A DNA stretch of 64,000 nt from Acinetobacter sp. TGL-Y2 (GCF_001612555.1 NZ_CP015111.1:234878-298877); one strand, 5' to 3'; shown: positions 44,701-54,134, numbered from the stretch's first letter. Notes: generated from the letters alone by a model not told the origin. Made by a program: numbers and translations.

Positions 44701-46059
44701 ATTTGCTAGTGCTAATGAATTGGAAATGGCTTCGTAGAAAGCGGGATAATCGGTAATAGTAAATAGATCACCAGTTTCTGAACCAGTAAATGTATAAATC
44801 GCATTTTTTAATTTATTATGGGCAACAAAATTTACAATTGATGCCATTGGAACCCAAAGATATACGGATGCTATATAGGTCAAATAACCCGTCACGATCT
44901 TCATGGATTTTGTACCCATAAACATAATGAGCATTACAACCATTGGGAACATTAGTAAGGCAATAATGATCAATAAGTTTTGACCATTTTGCATTACTTT
45001 TAAGAATCCAGTCGCCCCTGCAGCATTATCTTCTGCCATTTGTTCATTTGCTTGCACCCACTCAGTACAACGAGATGCAATTTCATTCTGCCCCTCTAAT
45101 CCATCTTTTGATGCACAGTAAGCCGCCGTCTGTAATGGTTGATTAAAGAGTGCATTCATCATAAACATACGACCATCTTCAACAGATAAGTTGGTCAGTT
45201 TTGAGAAGTCGGCAATAAAGGTTTCAGCTGTTACACCGTAAGGCTTACTTCCTGATGAATCTGTTTGTAAAAATGACTCATTAATGACAGATGCAAAATT
45301 GTGGTTCAGTGTGTCAATACCACCTGAGCCATCACCGTACAAGAAGCTTTCAAATGCTGTACTAATTCGTGTAGCAGAGTCTTTACAACTCATAAGATTG
45401 CTTGTGCCATCTACACCGATAACATTGACAACACCTGATGATTTTGTAGTTAGAAAATTAATAAAATAACGATAACTATCTGGGGAGTTTAAATATTCTT
45501 CACTGTTAAATTGCTTATTCCCTTTAACACATGAGCTATAAACATCTCGGACCATGCCTGAGAGATAAGGTGTTTGAGTATTGATGTTAATGTATCGAAT
45601 TGCATTTAATGTCTTTAGTGGTGTAACAAAGCCATCTGTAAGCATTCTTGGACTATTTGGTGAGCTGTAGCTTTGCTCAAATGCAGATGTGAAGACGTAA
45701 GCTGCACCACTGGCAATTGTTAAAGGAAATGCTAAACCAATAGGAATTCCTGAGACACGTTGTGGATTATCCACATTATAGACATCTGCTATCTCGATGG
45801 TTACTTTCGGCCCAGTTAAAACTAAATACGCAAATAGCGGAGCTATAAGTGTTTTAATTTCCATACGTTGATTAAAGGCTGCCTGATAGATCATGATACA
45901 CATCAGTATCAAAGCCCCAAAGAAAGCGCCGTACCCTAGCCCTAGTGCCGCATTAGAACTAAAAAACGGGTCTTGGAAAACCAAAGCAACACCTTCAATC
46001 ATTGTCCTGAAAGTCGTTGTTTCTCCAAGTGTATAGACTGTAAATGCCGAATTAGCCAT
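41722..46059 (-). CDS. TraG-like transfer protein with lysozyme-like domain, paralogue 3
   Basis: At 1445 residues this is the longest of the three TraG-like proteins. The N-terminal part has the family blocks (RVSGIPIGLAFPLTIASGAA; NAAGATGFLKVMQNGQNLLI). The middle is Ser/Gln-rich and coiled. Residues about 975-1165 resemble a phage-tail-type lysozyme: RIYNAFLSAGFTPRQAKIMT, then VGRENSWKVSGMFGLHKDPL, with an R-Q-R-L-D-K-W segment, then a helical end. Such a domain would cut peptidoglycan to let the transfer machine through. F TraG (938 residues) has no such domain. It is the first gene of the cluster, and its stop overlaps the next start. Confidence 0.72.
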   Translation of the reverse strand: MANSAFTVYTLGETTTFRTMIEGVALVFQDPFFSSNAALGLGYGAFFGALILMCIMIYQAAFNQRMEIKTLIAPLFAYLVLTGPKVTIEIADVYNVDNPQRVSGIPIGLAFPLTIASGAAYVFTSAFEQSYSSPNSPRMLTDGFVTPLKTLNAIRYININTQTPYLSGMVRDVYSSCVKGNKQFNSEEYLNSPDSYRYFINFLTTKSSGVVNVIGVDGTSNLMSCKDSATRISTAFESFLYGDGSGGIDTLNHNFASVINESFLQTDSSGSKPYGVTAETFIADFSKLTNLSVEDGRMFMMNALFNQPLQTAAYCASKDGLEGQNEIASRCTEWVQANEQMAEDNAAGATGFLKVMQNGQNLLIIIALLMFPMVVMLIMFMGTKSMKIVTGYLTYIASVYLWVPMASIVNFVAHNKLKNAIYTFTGSETGDLFTITDYPAFYEAISNSLALANGLMASVPVFCMMFFGGMTMGVMALQNRWNQGNSKYADSTLAAPAIVSPSALATRQNSLTSHGLGGMTDVGGGKAFDSSMTSQMASTISQTTELSAQRSLLQAKNKALSMQLQQTHSQGLTGSYNHKIETNLNEVKDKTLIGQGNGFTISKGSVDSSTFGKNGVLTAYGEVDSSGKIINLTGRDAAAVSARIGMGIGFIPAGKDLINVDGSTGLDGANAQSITAPEGKTIKGGDLKLDLKRVKIELGASIKHSELFTISSQNGHAENASVSNVLYQGSSADQKSASKFVYVIEKDDKHSELSNGTRNTVEKSVQNSIANTERLTQSDTEALSYQISQNNKEIDSLSQQISKTVSFAMSYNMTADDTMHRIAAHQDIRNDLGALNKANQEKYGEEWTQAKALAESVLINTGTGIAKQSNPVEYDHMVTYIGAYYMGANSANEAFKILTGTDLIKVSETRLKAEDYDWQNWKDIEKEYQTQKAIIENAFGKKVTAPDGSSIYTLDPYTNQPVTDTTFNSNQPSAMENQYRYSAGELKLIGDSQTQNGIRIYNAFLSAGFTPRQAKIMTVQVGRENSWKVSGMFGLHKDPLKTHLTNGGIISFNDIRKQRLDKWMDERGLIKSGSPNGNASYQENQQSLVAMAQFIKHELEHGAKNYKVAWAALNDQNLSDQKIHDIVGDKYIVWARSVSKYGDIAVNGQANIVAFTKKIDSALTNQGKMAGQQGVSVPKNIVAAMKNVNKKDLGSTVIQPVQKVKNLVPENLLKPETLSKEEIQNIYEKSKAKYGEDAKEKIREKFGVDVIHDEDGKIDYKIVDGQKLLDKVNDRPDRSRIDEHVAKTIPMLLQVGPDHSTMVRGDINSANNIDRLYVKEADPDYIDLSKAKSNMKPRDPNDTSHHLGIRGEISNEEWRKLEQSQFEKNEKFQNDNIAVVNSIIAAAHKGKDYDRPSTQERIYPTISQTATEAHKEAFEKLNSATKPTGNRDVNTEKWNDAGGNQ

Positions 46060-46214
46060 GCCTTTTTCTTATCAATACTTAAACGTTTATATAATATATA
46101 GGTGTAATCAATTTATAAACATTTAAATACATATAACTTAAATGATTGGGTAATGTTTATTTAATATTTTTAAATTTAGTTTTTATTATTAGTTTTTTAG
46201 ATGCTATTAAAAAC

Positions 46215-46244
46215 AAAAAACCCTGATAAAAATCAAGGTTTTAT
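46215..46244. terminator. Hairpin terminator
   Basis: The stem AAAACC-TGAT / ATCA-GGTTTT has one mismatch and T-rich flanks. It follows the minus-strand gene at 46261 and precedes the TraG cluster. Confidence 0.55.
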
Positions 46245-46260
46245 TTTATTGAGAATAGAA

Positions 46261-46818
46261 TTAAGTGTTGTGATTGAAAGAATTGAATTGATCAAATTGA
46301 TCTGAACCAAAATTAGTAAAACTATCCTGAGTGTCATTATCAAACATAGAATAATCACCATTAAAAAACGCAAATGGGTCGCCAGTTGTCAGCAAGCTCA
46401 ATTCCATAATCTTTTCTTCACCTGTAGGTGAACCCATAAAGCTCAAGGGAGAAAACATCATTAAACTATAGTCTGCAGACGGCTGCATACTAGATAATTG
46501 CTGAGTGGTATTTCGTGTCTTGTATTTTTTCTTAGAATTTACAGCCAATCGATTAGACATTGTAGAGATACGTTTATTACGTTTTTCTCTTGTACGCTGC
46601 ATTAAGCGATTTTGTAATTGTTCTTGATTAACGCCGTGTGTCAGACGGAAATAGTCGTCTTCGCTGTAACCAAGCTCAGTAAACTGCTCTACGGTCGGGA
46701 GAGAGCCATCTTTATTGCGAAATAGACCATTTTTAGATACAAAAAGACCTTTCAACTTTGCAGCATCTTTGCTGAATTGATTGTCTTGGCCCGAAAAAAG
46801 GTTCGATAAAAAGCCCAT
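46261..46818 (-). CDS. Hypothetical protein
   Basis: The 185-residue protein has a basic middle (LMQRTREKRNKRISTMSNRL; VNSKKKYKTRNTT) and an acidic, Phe/Asn/Asp-rich C-terminus (FAFFNGDYSMFDNDTQDSFT). There are no membrane segments. GAGGTATAAACT is a good ribosome site. It lies between the TraG cluster and topB with its own terminator. The family is not recognised. Confidence 0.65.
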   Translation of the reverse strand: MGFLSNLFSGQDNQFSKDAAKLKGLFVSKNGLFRNKDGSLPTVEQFTELGYSEDDYFRLTHGVNQEQLQNRLMQRTREKRNKRISTMSNRLAVNSKKKYKTRNTTQQLSSMQPSADYSLMMFSPLSFMGSPTGEEKIMELSLLTTGDPFAFFNGDYSMFDNDTQDSFTNFGSDQFDQFNSFNHNT

Positions 46819-46952
46819 AGTTTATACCTCGTCAGTATCTATTCATTTTAAAATTACTCCATTGTTGATATGCTTTTTGATAATATCATTATAAAAATCA
46901 TTATAGTTATTATTAATGTTAAATATTATTAACAATATGGAATTAGATAATA

Positions 46953-46983
46953 AAAAGGACCCTAGAATAAAGGGTCCTTTTTA
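46953..46983. terminator. Terminator after the topB operon
   Basis: The stem AAAAGGACCCT / AGGGTCCTTTT is long, with a T-run on both sides, and lies just 3' of the minus-strand topoisomerase gene. Confidence 0.8.
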
Positions 46984-47062
46984 TTTGCTCTAGATGTAAG
47001 TGATGAAAGTAGACAGTGCTAAAAGTATTTAACGTTACTTAATCGTTTTTAACACTCCGAAA

Positions 47063-49918
47063 TTAAATTTCTTTAATTTCTGATTTTTTGAGAATTCCAG
47101 ATGCTTTGTCTATATACCAATTCATAGGTTTGGTATCTGCCTTAATCGCTTCACCATCAACAACCGGTGTAAATGGATGGACGATGGTTTCACCTTTCAG
47201 TAGTTTCTTAAGTTGAGCATCCGAAAATGCCACTTGTTTCTTAAGACCTTTCACTATATACATCTGACATGTTTTACAAGAATACTTAAAATCACTTTTT
47301 ACATAAGTGCCAGTACAGTTTTGCTTAATGCATTTGATTTTAGTCTGTTCCTCATTGTTTACCTTCTCTACGCCTTCATAATCTAAAACAACCTTTTTCT
47401 CTGCATGGAGGATTTTTAATTTTGCATTGAAGGTTGTCTTCTTATCCATACTTACAAAGCCATTAATTTGATCTGTATGGCCTGTTTCGATCAACTGCGC
47501 TATTGTTTCGTCACTTAAGCGCTTTCCATTTCGATTTGCCCAAACCATAAGCTTACAGTCGTTATTTTGACATTCAACGCCGTTCAATGATTTTGTCATT
47601 TCAGAATTACAAATCGGGCAGTTATGTTGGTATTTCTCTTTAGGGATGAAGAATCGGATGGCATTTTCATTCTTCTCATTTTTGAAAAGCTCAAGGTGAG
47701 CTGTAAAGTGCTTCGCCTTCCCTTTATCATTTGCCGAGCCTTTAACAAACCCATCAATAGCGCCTGTTTTTCCATGAGTAATCAAAGAAACCAAGTCACT
47801 ATTGTCTAGTGTTTTTTGTGCTACTACTCGCTGTAGGCTAAATGTGCATGATTCACAGCGTACAAAACGTGGCTCAATAGTGATTTCTGATTGGCAAGAT
47901 GGGCAAACTGCACCAGTCAGCTTTCTTACAGGAATATCATTATGAGCCTTCTGCAACTTTCTAATGAAATTAGTGACTAATGCGTGAGTTTCACGCATAA
48001 AATCAACAGATTTTTGAGGATTCTTAGTAATCTCACTCAATCCCATTTCAAGGTCTGCAGTGAATTCTGGAGTAATAAGTTGGTTAACTCCATTTTCTTC
48101 CAAGAACTCAATAACGCTCATGCCGTATTCTGTAGGGAAAATTTCTTTAGATTTACCACGTTCTTCCAATACTGCTTTCTTAGGCTTACCTGATGAATTT
48201 GATGTTGCATGAAGTTCATCAATAATCGTTGCCCTTGTTGCTGGAGTTCCAATGCCACAAGACTTGAGTGCTTCTTTTTGATCACCTTTCAATGTTCTTG
48301 AAATAGTTTTCATCGCATTAAGTAACGTACCATTTTTATAGCGTATTGGTGGAGTTGTCTTCTTAGCCAAGCCTTTAATACTTTCAGTTTCTATATCTGA
48401 ATGCCCATTTACAGTCGGTAAAATACTGTCAGTTTTCTTTGTATCTTTTTTCTCAGCAGACTTGTCTTTATCCTGAATAACCTTCCAACCTACTGTGATA
48501 ATTTCCTCACCTACAGATCGGAAAGCATGGTCGCCAATAAAGGTGAATCTTTCTGTTTCATTGTATTCTTGCGGCGGTAAGAATGCTTCTTTGAATCTGC
48601 GAACAATAAGGTGATAAATTTTCTTTGCGTTTTGGTCATTTTCTAGATTAGGAATAACCCCAGTCGGAATAATCGCAAAGTGATCAGAAACTTTAGAGCT
48701 ATCAAAAATGTGTTTACCAACATCTTTTACTCGCGCCTTTGCTTCTTCTGCAAATTCACAAATCGCCGTGTTATGTTTTGCTGCAGCAAGTTTATCGAAA
48801 GTTACTAAACATTCAGCTGGATAGTCCGATGGCAGATGTGTTGACTCAGTACGTGGATAAGTCACCGCTTGATGCGTCATATAAAGCTCTTGAATAATAT
48901 CAAGCGTTTGTTTACTACTTAGCTTAAATAAACTGTTCGCCAGAACTTGAATACCGGCTAAATCAAATAAGTGTGGTGCATTACGTTTTCTTAAATTTTT
49001 ATTTTCAATAATCTTAGATGCCGGCTTCCATGAAGAACCATCTCTACAATCAGCCAGTACTTTCTTAACAGCATCTTCGTCTTTAAAACGGTAGATACTA
49101 TCCGACTGTTCATCTTTACTGCTTTCTGCTTTTTCAGCATCCTCAGTCTCAGAATTATCAACCTTCTTCGTGTTTTTACGCTTAATAAGTTCTTCGTAAT
49201 TCACCCATTTTCCAGCAAAGTCTTGGTTGGCTGTTTTAGCCTTGAAATTTGCTTCGATTTCCCAGAACTTTTCAGGAACAAAGCTTTGAATCTCTCGTTC
49301 AAGTCGAACAACCATTGCTGTAACGGCGGTTTTTACACGACCAATTTCTGTAACTTGTGAAATATTAGTCTTTTTGGTTAGTACGGCTGTAGCTGCAATA
49401 GAACCATTAAGCCCAATACACCAGTCCATTTCAGAACGACAAAATGCAGCTCGATTTAAGCCTTCGTATTTATTAGCATCACAAATCTGATCATAGGCCG
49501 TTAATAAACCTTGCTTTGTCATGCTATTAATCCACATGCGCTTAAGCGGTTTACTTGTTCCTGTTTTTAAATAAATAAGCCGGCCAATGAATTCACCTTC
49601 GCGTCCAGCATCACATGCATTAACGACTTCGGTAACATTTGGATGCTCAACCAACTTTTTAATATTCTCAAATTGCTCTTTATAACCGTCAATGCTAATA
49701 ACTTGTAATTCCCACTCATCACCAGTCGGCAAGATTGGTAACTTCATAATGTCATTATGGGTTTTATGATGCATCTCAATTAAATGGCCAAATGCCCAAG
49801 TGATGATGCAGTCCTTTTTATTGCTTAAAAACTTTCTTGATTCAGACATGGTGAAACCACCTTTTGCCTGAGCAATCGCTTTTGCTACTGACGGTTTCTC
49901 TGCAAGGATTACTCTCAT
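47063..49918 (-). CDS. topB: DNA topoisomerase III (type IA)
   Basis: The 951-residue protein begins with the Toprim motif MRVILAEKPSVAKAIAQAKG, continues with the acidic triad region (VVNACDAGREGEFIGRLIYL), and carries the active-site Tyr354 in YPRTESTHLP. The C-terminal third has zinc-ribbon-like pairs (CPSC and CESC near 680-700; CPIC and CQNNDC near 775-795; CIKQNC and CKTC near 870-890). Type IA topoisomerases of plasmids (TraE/TopB group) unlink DNA during replication and transfer. It follows a hypothetical gene by 18 bases. GAGGTTAAA is a good ribosome site. Confidence 0.93.
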   Translation of the reverse strand: MRVILAEKPSVAKAIAQAKGGFTMSESRKFLSNKKDCIITWAFGHLIEMHHKTHNDIMKLPILPTGDEWELQVISIDGYKEQFENIKKLVEHPNVTEVVNACDAGREGEFIGRLIYLKTGTSKPLKRMWINSMTKQGLLTAYDQICDANKYEGLNRAAFCRSEMDWCIGLNGSIAATAVLTKKTNISQVTEIGRVKTAVTAMVVRLEREIQSFVPEKFWEIEANFKAKTANQDFAGKWVNYEELIKRKNTKKVDNSETEDAEKAESSKDEQSDSIYRFKDEDAVKKVLADCRDGSSWKPASKIIENKNLRKRNAPHLFDLAGIQVLANSLFKLSSKQTLDIIQELYMTHQAVTYPRTESTHLPSDYPAECLVTFDKLAAAKHNTAICEFAEEAKARVKDVGKHIFDSSKVSDHFAIIPTGVIPNLENDQNAKKIYHLIVRRFKEAFLPPQEYNETERFTFIGDHAFRSVGEEIITVGWKVIQDKDKSAEKKDTKKTDSILPTVNGHSDIETESIKGLAKKTTPPIRYKNGTLLNAMKTISRTLKGDQKEALKSCGIGTPATRATIIDELHATSNSSGKPKKAVLEERGKSKEIFPTEYGMSVIEFLEENGVNQLITPEFTADLEMGLSEITKNPQKSVDFMRETHALVTNFIRKLQKAHNDIPVRKLTGAVCPSCQSEITIEPRFVRCESCTFSLQRVVAQKTLDNSDLVSLITHGKTGAIDGFVKGSANDKGKAKHFTAHLELFKNEKNENAIRFFIPKEKYQHNCPICNSEMTKSLNGVECQNNDCKLMVWANRNGKRLSDETIAQLIETGHTDQINGFVSMDKKTTFNAKLKILHAEKKVVLDYEGVEKVNNEEQTKIKCIKQNCTGTYVKSDFKYSCKTCQMYIVKGLKKQVAFSDAQLKKLLKGETIVHPFTPVVDGEAIKADTKPMNWYIDKASGILKKSEIKEI

Positions 49919-49936
49919 TTTAACCTCATAATAATC

Positions 49937-50833
49937 TTAATAATTGTCTTTAAGATTTGGACTGATGCCTTTATCGGTATAGCTACCGCTATAGAGTCTA
50001 AGCACTTGATTTTCAGAACCTTTAATCCAATAACCAAATTCACGGCCGAACCAATCAAAATTGATAGGTTCGCCAATAAAAATACTTTTTTTAATAGCAC
50101 GGTCATTAAAATAAAAATGCTCATTACGCTTAAGCGATGTTTTGCTTAAGTTGTGATGAATTAAGTAATCGTAAAAACAAGGAATATCGTGTATTTCCCT
50201 GTTGTGCTTTAGGTGTGCTGGAAAGTGCGTAATTTTGAACATTCGTGTATTGCTATATGAATGGTTTGTATCTAGATACCAATTTCCTGTGACTAGATCA
50301 CCACTCTTTAAATAGGGAGCTAAAGCAAAAAAACCTTGCCTGATATTTGGGCTGCAAAGCTCACTGTTGAAAATAATCATCGGCATAAATGTGAAGCTTT
50401 TTTTATTTTTATGCAGTACACCAAATGAGTAATTACTCTCGATATCTTCGAAGTAAATTTTTATAGTTGCTGGATATATTTTAGTGACCTTGTTATCAAT
50501 TTGATCACGGCATCTGTCCCGATTATCGAAATTAATTAAAGCTCTTTTAACTTTAGGCACAGCAAAAAACTGCTTGGTGTCATTAAGCATGTACAGTGCA
50601 ACACGGCGAATCTGTCCATATTGTTCATAAATTTTGTTTACTACTTCCTTGTAGTCAGAATTTTCACTGATTTGTTCAGAAAAATACGGAAAAGTTACTA
50701 CTAAATTTTCGTCAACATATAGCCCATAGCAACAACTGATATAGATCGCTTTTGATAGGTCCACCCCCGAATCATCAATCGTTATCTTATGGGTCAATAA
50801 ATCCATTTTATAATCTTGATATTTAGTGCTCAT
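49937..50833 (-). CDS. Hypothetical protein upstream of topB
   Basis: The 298-residue soluble protein is aromatic-rich and beta-rich (FYDYLIHHNLSKTSLKRNEH; FGYWIKGSENQVLRLYSGSY). It has no signal peptide or membrane segment. It precedes topB by 18 bases and is probably cotranscribed. The aromatic bias recalls the protein at 11902, but I see no clear alignment. The family is not recognised. Confidence 0.65.
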   Translation of the reverse strand: MSTKYQDYKMDLLTHKITIDDSGVDLSKAIYISCCYGLYVDENLVVTFPYFSEQISENSDYKEVVNKIYEQYGQIRRVALYMLNDTKQFFAVPKVKRALINFDNRDRCRDQIDNKVTKIYPATIKIYFEDIESNYSFGVLHKNKKSFTFMPMIIFNSELCSPNIRQGFFALAPYLKSGDLVTGNWYLDTNHSYSNTRMFKITHFPAHLKHNREIHDIPCFYDYLIHHNLSKTSLKRNEHFYFNDRAIKKSIFIGEPINFDWFGREFGYWIKGSENQVLRLYSGSYTDKGISPNLKDNY

Positions 50834-50917
50834 AATATATTAGAAAAATAGATATTAGATTAATGTTTATTATAATGAAAAATAAATGATTTTAAAACAA
50901 AACATAATCAATTAATA

Positions 50918-50946
50918 AAAAAGACCGAACAATTGTCGGTCTTTTT
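50918..50946. terminator. Terminator after the TraN-like operon
   Basis: The stem AAAAAGACCGA / TCGGTCTTTTT has T-runs on both strands. Confidence 0.78.
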
Positions 50947-50962
50947 AATAAAACATTTTTAA

Positions 50963-51601
50963 TTAATCATTTGGGCTATTGCTTCGACATTGATAATTTT
51001 TTATATCATGCCAGTAGTCAACGAACCGGTCTAAGCCGAAAGAAGTCTTAATTGGTACTTTAGTTACAGTAATACGTGTCAGAACATCGATACATTGATG
51101 ATATTCCTTTGCTCCAGTATCTTCATCTTCATAGTGTTTTTTAGGATACGTTTTAGTAACCGTAGTACTTACGAATACTCGCCCTTTATCACTATGGGTA
51201 AATGCAATGATCTCTTTGGCTTTGGGGCCTACAAGTTCGGCATGTAAGCTATCCTTAAAGAAATACTGCATTCGACTTAAATCAGCCACCTCAGTAATCG
51301 TACGGCTCAATACTGGAACTACTGCATCACCTTCATGTACTAGACCGCTACTTTTGGCTTTTTGCTTACCTAAGTCTTTAATCCATTCTCTTAATGTTGG
51401 ATTAAACAATTCATTTAAATATTGTTGATCACCACCAGCTTGATTCATTTGACGACCGACATCAGGTGGAGCGTCTTTAAGCATTTTTTCAAGTGTTATG
51501 CCTTTACGGGCATCGGAAACCTCAACCTTGGATTCAGCTGTATGGCCACTTGATATCATAAGTGCTGATAATAGTGCTGATAATCCGATAAGTTTTTTCA
51601 T
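50963..51601 (-). CDS. Secreted hypothetical protein
   Basis: The 212-residue protein has a signal peptide (MKKLIGLSALLSALMISSGH, cleavage near TAES). The mature part has two Cys (ECIDV-like YHQCIDVL and YQCRSN) that may form a disulfide bond, and mixed alpha/beta character. AAGGCGATGATGAA is upstream. It starts 12 bases after the TraN-like gene at 51614, so it belongs to the same operon and is probably a periplasmic transfer component. The family is not recognised. Confidence 0.7.
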   Translation of the reverse strand: MKKLIGLSALLSALMISSGHTAESKVEVSDARKGITLEKMLKDAPPDVGRQMNQAGGDQQYLNELFNPTLREWIKDLGKQKAKSSGLVHEGDAVVPVLSRTITEVADLSRMQYFFKDSLHAELVGPKAKEIIAFTHSDKGRVFVSTTVTKTYPKKHYEDEDTGAKEYHQCIDVLTRITVTKVPIKTSFGLDRFVDYWHDIKNYQCRSNSPND

Positions 51602-51613
51602 TTCATCATCGCC

Positions 51614-52648
51614 TTAATTGTAATGATTGATGACAGCTTGTTTCGCTTTATCAACTTCAACTTGATTCACTGGTTGTTTTTCTGCAGTTTGTTTTGCTGT
51701 AGGTGTATTCCGTTCAGTTTCATCTGCAACTATACGACCTTCGCTCTGTGCTGTTGCCTTACCGTCTGTTGGCTGGTTGAACACTGAGTATGGGTCATCT
51801 GATGTAAGAACTTTATTTAGAACATCACCATTATTTAGTTCTGCAGCATTTTGCCAAGTTGCTTGAGTTCTATTGGTGTTTCTGTCAGTCCAATAATCTT
51901 CATTTTTGGCTACGTTTAGATTTGCTTTTGCACTTACTTCATTTACGAATTCTGTTAAGTCCATTTTGGAGATATCAATACTATTGAATTGCTCCATGGT
52001 GAACCCTTCACATCGTGGATTTTCTGCAGAACCCCAAGTCATTGTTCCAAGTTGACTACGACCCTGAACATTAATGATTTTTGCTAATGTCGAGTTAAAG
52101 CAACAAAATACTTTTTTCTTAGTTCGACATAGTTTAATAAAACCGACTTTAACTTTTTTTGAACAGTAGGTTCCTACTTCCTGACATAGATTTGCACCAC
52201 GGCGTAAAGCTAATGATTTTTCACCCTCTGACATTTCATTTTTACAAGTAAAAAATGAAGTTAAAAAACCAATTGCTTGCTGGGCAGCAAATGAGGAAGG
52301 TGAGAATAAGAGTGTTGCACCACTCGAAGAAGATGATGAACTCGCATTCGATTTATTGGGTACAGAGCCTGCAGGGGCATCTGGTTGTACTTCTTCTTCT
52401 TCGCTGTCATCGGTATTGTCTTGGCAATCAGCAAACTTATTTCCATCCGGTCGAGCACACATGATAGATAAGGCACTTTGGCACATATCAGCTGTCATCC
52501 CATCTGTACAAATTCTCGCATTGTAATCTGGAAGCGGGTCCTCAGTCGGTGGCGTGGTTGCAGCATAAGCTGAACCGCAGAAAGCAGTAGACAATGAAAA
52601 CAATCCAACGGCTAAAGCCAATTTGCTTTTTTTAAGTAGTGTACTCAT
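51614..52648 (-). CDS. TraN-like protein, C-terminal segment
   Basis: The 344-residue protein has its own signal peptide (ends SAYA). Its Cys-rich centre matches the C-terminal region of F TraN: GTYCSKKVKVGFIKLCRTKK, then VFCCFNSTLAKIINVQGRSQ, then WGSAENPRCEGFTMEQFNSI and DISKMDLTEF. The N-terminal part is Ser-rich, and a long polar tail follows. F TraN is a single outer-membrane protein of about 600 residues that stabilises mating pairs. Here this part is a separate gene, third after two other TraN-like genes. AAGGTGAAATAA is a good ribosome site. Confidence 0.72.
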   Translation of the reverse strand: MSTLLKKSKLALAVGLFSLSTAFCGSAYAATTPPTEDPLPDYNARICTDGMTADMCQSALSIMCARPDGNKFADCQDNTDDSEEEEVQPDAPAGSVPNKSNASSSSSSSGATLLFSPSSFAAQQAIGFLTSFFTCKNEMSEGEKSLALRRGANLCQEVGTYCSKKVKVGFIKLCRTKKKVFCCFNSTLAKIINVQGRSQLGTMTWGSAENPRCEGFTMEQFNSIDISKMDLTEFVNEVSAKANLNVAKNEDYWTDRNTNRTQATWQNAAELNNGDVLNKVLTSDDPYSVFNQPTDGKATAQSEGRIVADETERNTPTAKQTAEKQPVNQVEVDKAKQAVINHYN

Positions 52649-52658
52649 TTATTTCACC

Positions 52659-54134
52659 TTAATCGTTTGGAGTGCCGGCATCGGATACATTGCTATAATT
52701 CGTAAAGCTTTGCTGGTCGCCTGTTGCGGTTCCAGATTCAGAATAGCCATACCCCATAACTGTAATCGTGCTTGCACCGCCCATAGACATACCTTCTTGG
52801 CCAGCTTTGGTATCATTCATGGCTTCCATACCCTGCAACATGAAGTTTGCTTCATTTGGTTTATATAGAGCGTCATAGGTATATGGATTAGAGCCTGATT
52901 GGATATAGTCATTTTGATAAGATGTATTCGGGTTGTCGTATTTTTTCTCTACATTTTCATATACGTTGTTAAACGTATTAGCATTCGTTGGAGTTACTTG
53001 TTGCCCTTTTGAATCTGTAGCTACAGGTGATTTAACATCACAACATGCAGCCATCAATCCAAAACCGCGTTTAGAACGGCAAGAGCTTGGAATCCCACTA
53101 AATAAGCGCATATTCGATGGGTCATAATAAGTACCCGCTTGGCGACCCAATTCAAGAAGCGCTAAAACAAATGGCATATCCTGATCTGGCTCATCCCGTT
53201 CTGTTGACTTGATATAGCAGTCATCACCAACACATGTCTGTACTGGTTTGCAGAGGTAGGCTCTACGTGCGTTATCAGCTTCATACTGAGCACGTTCATC
53301 TGCAGTCATTGAGTTAACGTCAATCGGCTTTGTGCAACGGGTTTTGGTCTCAAACAGAGTACAACCAGTTAAAGTTTGGCCATTAACAGTGAATTCTTTT
53401 TCATCAATGCATTGCTTAGATACAATTTCACAAGACCCTCCCATTACTGGGGCTACTTCACATGTTTTCGGGTCATCTCTAAAATCGAAACAAGTTCTTT
53501 TAGTTTCCCAGTTCCAACAATCACGGTCTACGCTAACACCACTATGTTGTTGAGTTGCACCACCTTGTGTGCATACAAGGCTTTCAACGCATCGTTGGCT
53601 ATCGGGTAGTTTAGGAATATAAGGTCGTGGTAAGGGAGTTGCTTCACATCCACCTTCTGAAAACTCAAATGCTGCTTCTGCACGAGCATTTTTAGGTTTA
53701 TCGTTAATTAAACGAACTTCTAAAATATTTTTACCTTTTACGAAATAGTTTTTAAGCTCTGTATTTGCATCATATCCATCTATACCTCCACCAACTCTTG
53801 AAAATACAGTATTCCCGTTAATCGTAATATAAAGATTGTCATCATAACGTACTCGCCGAGCAGCCATGCGTGTGAATTTAGGGTCGATAATATCGAATTC
53901 TAAAATCCATCTCACATCTGAAAAGTTCTCCTGAGCTGCCCAAGCAAAAGAGAAAGTTGTATCTGTTCGCTGTAAGGTGAGTGGGCGATCTTGCCGAACA
54001 ATTTTTAGAGTGTCTTTAATTGAAGTTGTGTAAGAACATTTGATACCATCACTTGCAAAAGCTTGTCCTACTCCAACAACCAGACTTGCACCAAGTAATG
54101 TGCGCATCAATGTTTTAGAAACGAAATCTATCAT
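52659..54134 (-). CDS. TraN-like protein, middle segment
   Basis: The 491-residue protein has a signal peptide (ends QAFASD) and a beta-rich N-terminal part (about 25-170). The Cys-rich region that follows resembles the middle of TraN: CVESLVCTQGGATQQHSGVS, VDRDCWNWETKRTCFDFRDD, CEIVSKQCIDEKEF, and SSCRSKRGFGLMAACCDV. Its ATG overlaps the stop of the gene before it (TAATG), so translation is coupled. The C-terminal 100 residues are Asn/Thr/Gly-rich and flexible. It is probably an outer-membrane or surface transfer component acting with its neighbours. Confidence 0.68.
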   Translation of the reverse strand: MIDFVSKTLMRTLLGASLVVGVGQAFASDGIKCSYTTSIKDTLKIVRQDRPLTLQRTDTTFSFAWAAQENFSDVRWILEFDIIDPKFTRMAARRVRYDDNLYITINGNTVFSRVGGGIDGYDANTELKNYFVKGKNILEVRLINDKPKNARAEAAFEFSEGGCEATPLPRPYIPKLPDSQRCVESLVCTQGGATQQHSGVSVDRDCWNWETKRTCFDFRDDPKTCEVAPVMGGSCEIVSKQCIDEKEFTVNGQTLTGCTLFETKTRCTKPIDVNSMTADERAQYEADNARRAYLCKPVQTCVGDDCYIKSTERDEPDQDMPFVLALLELGRQAGTYYDPSNMRLFSGIPSSCRSKRGFGLMAACCDVKSPVATDSKGQQVTPTNANTFNNVYENVEKKYDNPNTSYQNDYIQSGSNPYTYDALYKPNEANFMLQGMEAMNDTKAGQEGMSMGGASTITVMGYGYSESGTATGDQQSFTNYSNVSDAGTPND

